NCBI GenBank assembly: GCA_947490035.1
Contig: CANLGS010000197.1
Coordinates: 1 to 7,222 of the forward strand
Origin: Gemmataceae bacterium
GTDB lineage: Bacteria > Planctomycetota > Planctomycetia > Gemmatales > Gemmataceae
Direction of reading: 5' to 3'
Length of the DNA stretch: 7,222 bases
The notes below the pieces were generated by a model. The model did no database searches, was not told the origin of the DNA, and was given only the letters and a program-made list of their open reading frames with translations. Positions 5,659 through 7,222 of the stretch are shown in pieces. Every line of letters begins with the position of its first letter. Within the stretch, counting starts at the first letter, position 1. The position numbers were made by a program, and so were the translations under genes.

Positions 5659-7116
5659 TCAACCGGGCGGCGCGGCGTCGAGGTGCGACCGGGCGGCTTC
5701 GGCTTCGGCCTGCTTGTGGACGCGGCGCATGTGAACACCCATAAGAATCTGGAGTAGCGTGAGCAGCACGCCGTACACTGTCGGCCAGTACGTCACCGGC
5801 ACCAGCGGCATCGCGGCGGCGACCGCGAAGAAACTCAACCCCGACAGGTACAACCGGCCCCAGTAGAGGACGCCGTGAACGAAGACGGCCAGCCCGACCA
5901 GGACCATGAACACCGGCAGCGCGTACACCGGGTTGCCGTCGTGCAGCCACAACTGAACGGGCAGGATCGCCACGCAACTGAACTTCGCGCCGAAGTGGAT
6001 CGCGGTACTCGCCCGCTCAACGGGGTTGAGCGAATCCCGGCGCGCGACCAGGAAGTACCACATCAGCCCGAGCCACGCGAGCAGGTAGTACGCGACGGCC
6101 GCCTGCGACACCCACAGCGGTGCGTTCAGCAGGACCGCGGCCTGCATCACGGCCAGCGCGAAAGCAGTCGAGGCGGCCCCCCAGAAGGTGACGCGCCAGC
6201 TCTCCATCGCCAGCGTCTCTTTGCGCCGGTCCAGCAATCGCAGCACCGTCCGCCACACGGGGCTGCGCCGGTCGATCCCGCCTTCGCCCTTCAGGAACCG
6301 CTCCAGGTCGTCGGCCAGCGCCTGCGCGGACGGGTACCGGTCGTCCGGGTCTTTACTCAGGCACTTCAGGCAAATCGCTTCGAGGTCGCGGTCGATGTCC
6401 GGGCGCAGGCTCCGCACGCCGGGAGTCGGCGCTTCGAGGATTCGCTTGAAAACGCTCTCCTTGTTACCGCCACCGAACGGCGTGTGGCCCGTGAGCAACT
6501 CGAAGAGCATCACGCCCAGCGCGTACACGTCCACCGCCGTCGTGAGGCGCTCCCCTTTGACCATCTCGGGAGCCATGTACAGCGGCGTCCCGCCGAACGT
6601 CATCGCGGTCTTGTCGGTGCGGCGCGCCAGGCCGAAGTCGGCGACCTTCGGCACGCCGGCTTCGTTGAGCAGCACGTTCGCCGGCTTTAGGTCGCGGTGG
6701 ATCAGTCCGCGCTGGTGCGCGTGGTGAACGCCCAGCGCGATGTCGCGGACCAGTTCCGCCGCGCGCGTCGGGCGCAAGCACCGGTCCGGTCCGAGGCTCT
6801 CCAGCCACTCCCCCAAGCTTTGGGGCAGGAGCTCCATGGCGAAGTACGGTTCGCCGTTAGCCTCGCCGTAGGCGTACACCGACACGACGTTCGGGTGGTT
6901 CAGCCCCGCCATCGCTTCCGCCTCGAAGCGGAAGTGGGCGCGTTCCTCCGCCGAGAGCGCCGTGCCCGGGCGCACGACCTTCACCGCCACTTCGCGCTTC
7001 AGCCGGTCGAACGCACGATGCACCACGCCCATCGCGCCGTGCCCGATCTCCTCGCGCAATTCGTAGTCGCCGAGTAGGCTGATCGGAAGTTCGAGTTGAC
7101 AGTGTTTTTGGTTCAT
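5659..7116 (-). CDS. Hanks-type Ser/Thr protein kinase with C-terminal polytopic membrane domain
   Basis: This 485-residue protein phosphorylates Ser/Thr residues of unknown targets. The cytoplasmic kinase domain covers about residues 17-275 with every key element: glycine loop GHGAMG (25-30), Lys46 in VAVK, the alphaC Glu at 65 or 67, catalytic loop HRDLKPAN (140-147, Asp142), DFG (160-162), activation-segment Thr residues before GTPLYMAPE (176-184), and DVYALGVMLFELLTG. It should be active. The C-terminal part has about six hydrophobic helices (roughly 308-330, 335-358, 372-392, 397-418, 421-440, 443-462) and a short basic tail (MRRVHKQ). The arginine-rich 359-369 loop and the tail fit a cytoplasmic location for both ends. 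There is no PASTA, TPR, WD40 or large extracellular sensor; loops outside the membrane are short, so any signal is probably sensed within the membrane. The start has only GGGG directly against the ATG, a poor ribosome-binding site. Part of the start codon lies in an inverted repeat. Confidence 0.95.
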   Translation of the reverse strand: MNQKHCQLELPISLLGDYELREEIGHGAMGVVHRAFDRLKREVAVKVVRPGTALSAEERAHFRFEAEAMAGLNHPNVVSVYAYGEANGEPYFAMELLPQSLGEWLESLGPDRCLRPTRAAELVRDIALGVHHAHQRGLIHRDLKPANVLLNEAGVPKVADFGLARRTDKTAMTFGGTPLYMAPEMVKGERLTTAVDVYALGVMLFELLTGHTPFGGGNKESVFKRILEAPTPGVRSLRPDIDRDLEAICLKCLSKDPDDRYPSAQALADDLERFLKGEGGIDRRSPVWRTVLRLLDRRKETLAMESWRVTFWGAASTAFALAVMQAAVLLNAPLWVSQAAVAYYLLAWLGLMWYFLVARRDSLNPVERASTAIHFGAKFSCVAILPVQLWLHDGNPVYALPVFMVLVGLAVFVHGVLYWGRLYLSGLSFFAVAAAMPLVPVTYWPTVYGVLLTLLQILMGVHMRRVHKQAEAEAARSHLDAAPPG

Positions 7117-7216
7117 CCCCGTTCTGGAATCAGTTCGCCGGGGGAACGGAACTTTTCGCTGGAAAAGCAGCGGAATTCACGAGCCGTGTGAACCAAAAAC
7201 GGGATCGAACTCGAAC
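7089..7216. repeat. Bipartite inverted repeat spanning the kinase start
   Basis: The left arm is GTTCGAGTT (7089-7097), six unmatched bases, then GTTTTTGGTTCA (7104-7115). The right arm is the reverse complement in the same order: TGAACCAAAAAC (7189-7200), seven unmatched bases, then AACTCGAAC (7208-7216). The arms share 21 exactly complementary positions and are 73 bases apart. The left arm covers kinase codons 1-9, including the TG of the start codon. If transcription begins beyond 7216 the mRNA could fold a long stem that hides the start. A duplicated operator or a recombination scar are alternatives. Confidence 0.7.
7152..7172. promoter_or_regulatory. Two mutually exclusive small hairpins in the kinase leader
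   Basis: CTTTTC (7152-7157) can pair with GAAAAG (7162-7167) across a 4-base loop, or CGCTG (7157-7161) can pair with CAGCG (7168-7172) across GAAAAG. The two folds compete for the same bases. They sit inside the loop of the large inverted repeat. Whether either matters is unknown; stems of five to six base pairs also arise by chance. Confidence 0.25.
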
Positions 7217-7222
7217 CAATAA

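Noticed and set aside
7201..7222. Minus-strand GTTCGA and TTCGATC resembling a tRNA T-arm
   Set aside because: The flanking bases do not pair as a 5-bp T stem, and no acceptor stem or anticodon arm is visible in the available sequence.
1..7222. CRISPR array, transposon ends, or a defence or biosynthetic cluster
   Set aside because: There are no regularly spaced direct repeats, no transposase or integrase motifs, and no set of genes matching a known or plausible new defence system. The kinase alone is not enough.

Overview
The window is GC-rich and looks like part of a planctomycete chromosome, most likely from the Gemmata lineage (Gemmataceae). The evidence is a DUF1559 pseudopilin-like protein paired with a small carboxypeptidase-regulatory-like lipoprotein, a membrane-anchored Hanks-type kinase, and long antisense ORFs caused by the base composition. 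The lineage is an inference from gene families; no rRNA or marker gene is present.

Layout. Positions 1-520 hold no convincing gene: an 8-bp-period repeat with an inverted copy at the left edge, one weak promoter-like pair, and three short perfect hairpins just before the first gene. On the + strand, 521-1537 (DUF1559 protein with type IV prepilin leader) and 1559-1987 (lipoprotein) are 21 bp apart and form a likely two-gene operon. They converge on a minus-strand block. Read in its own direction, that block runs: Ser/Thr kinase with a polytopic membrane tail (7116-5659), DUF6629-type seven-helix membrane protein (5566-4883), cytochrome b5/front-end fatty-acid desaturase with a frameshift (4825-3607), and aldehyde dehydrogenase of the ALDH1/ALDH2 class (3584-2049).

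How the genes may work together. The desaturase and aldehyde dehydrogenase are 22 bp apart in the same direction and probably share a transcript; a promoter-like TATAGT box lies just upstream of the desaturase. Acyl-chain desaturation next to an enzyme that oxidises aliphatic aldehydes would make sense for lipid modification and for removal of lipid-derived aldehydes, but that link is inference. The desaturase reading frame is broken by one surplus base (net +1) within 4075-4097, in a C5 run and GC palindrome, so it is either a recent pseudogene or a sequencing error.

The most unusual non-coding signal is a two-part inverted repeat (9 + 12 matched bases per arm) at 7089-7115 and 7189-7216. 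One arm contains part of the kinase start codon and its first codons, so the kinase mRNA could fold over its own start. I see no CRISPR array, tRNA, rRNA, transposase or obvious defence system, and no clearly new multi-gene system.
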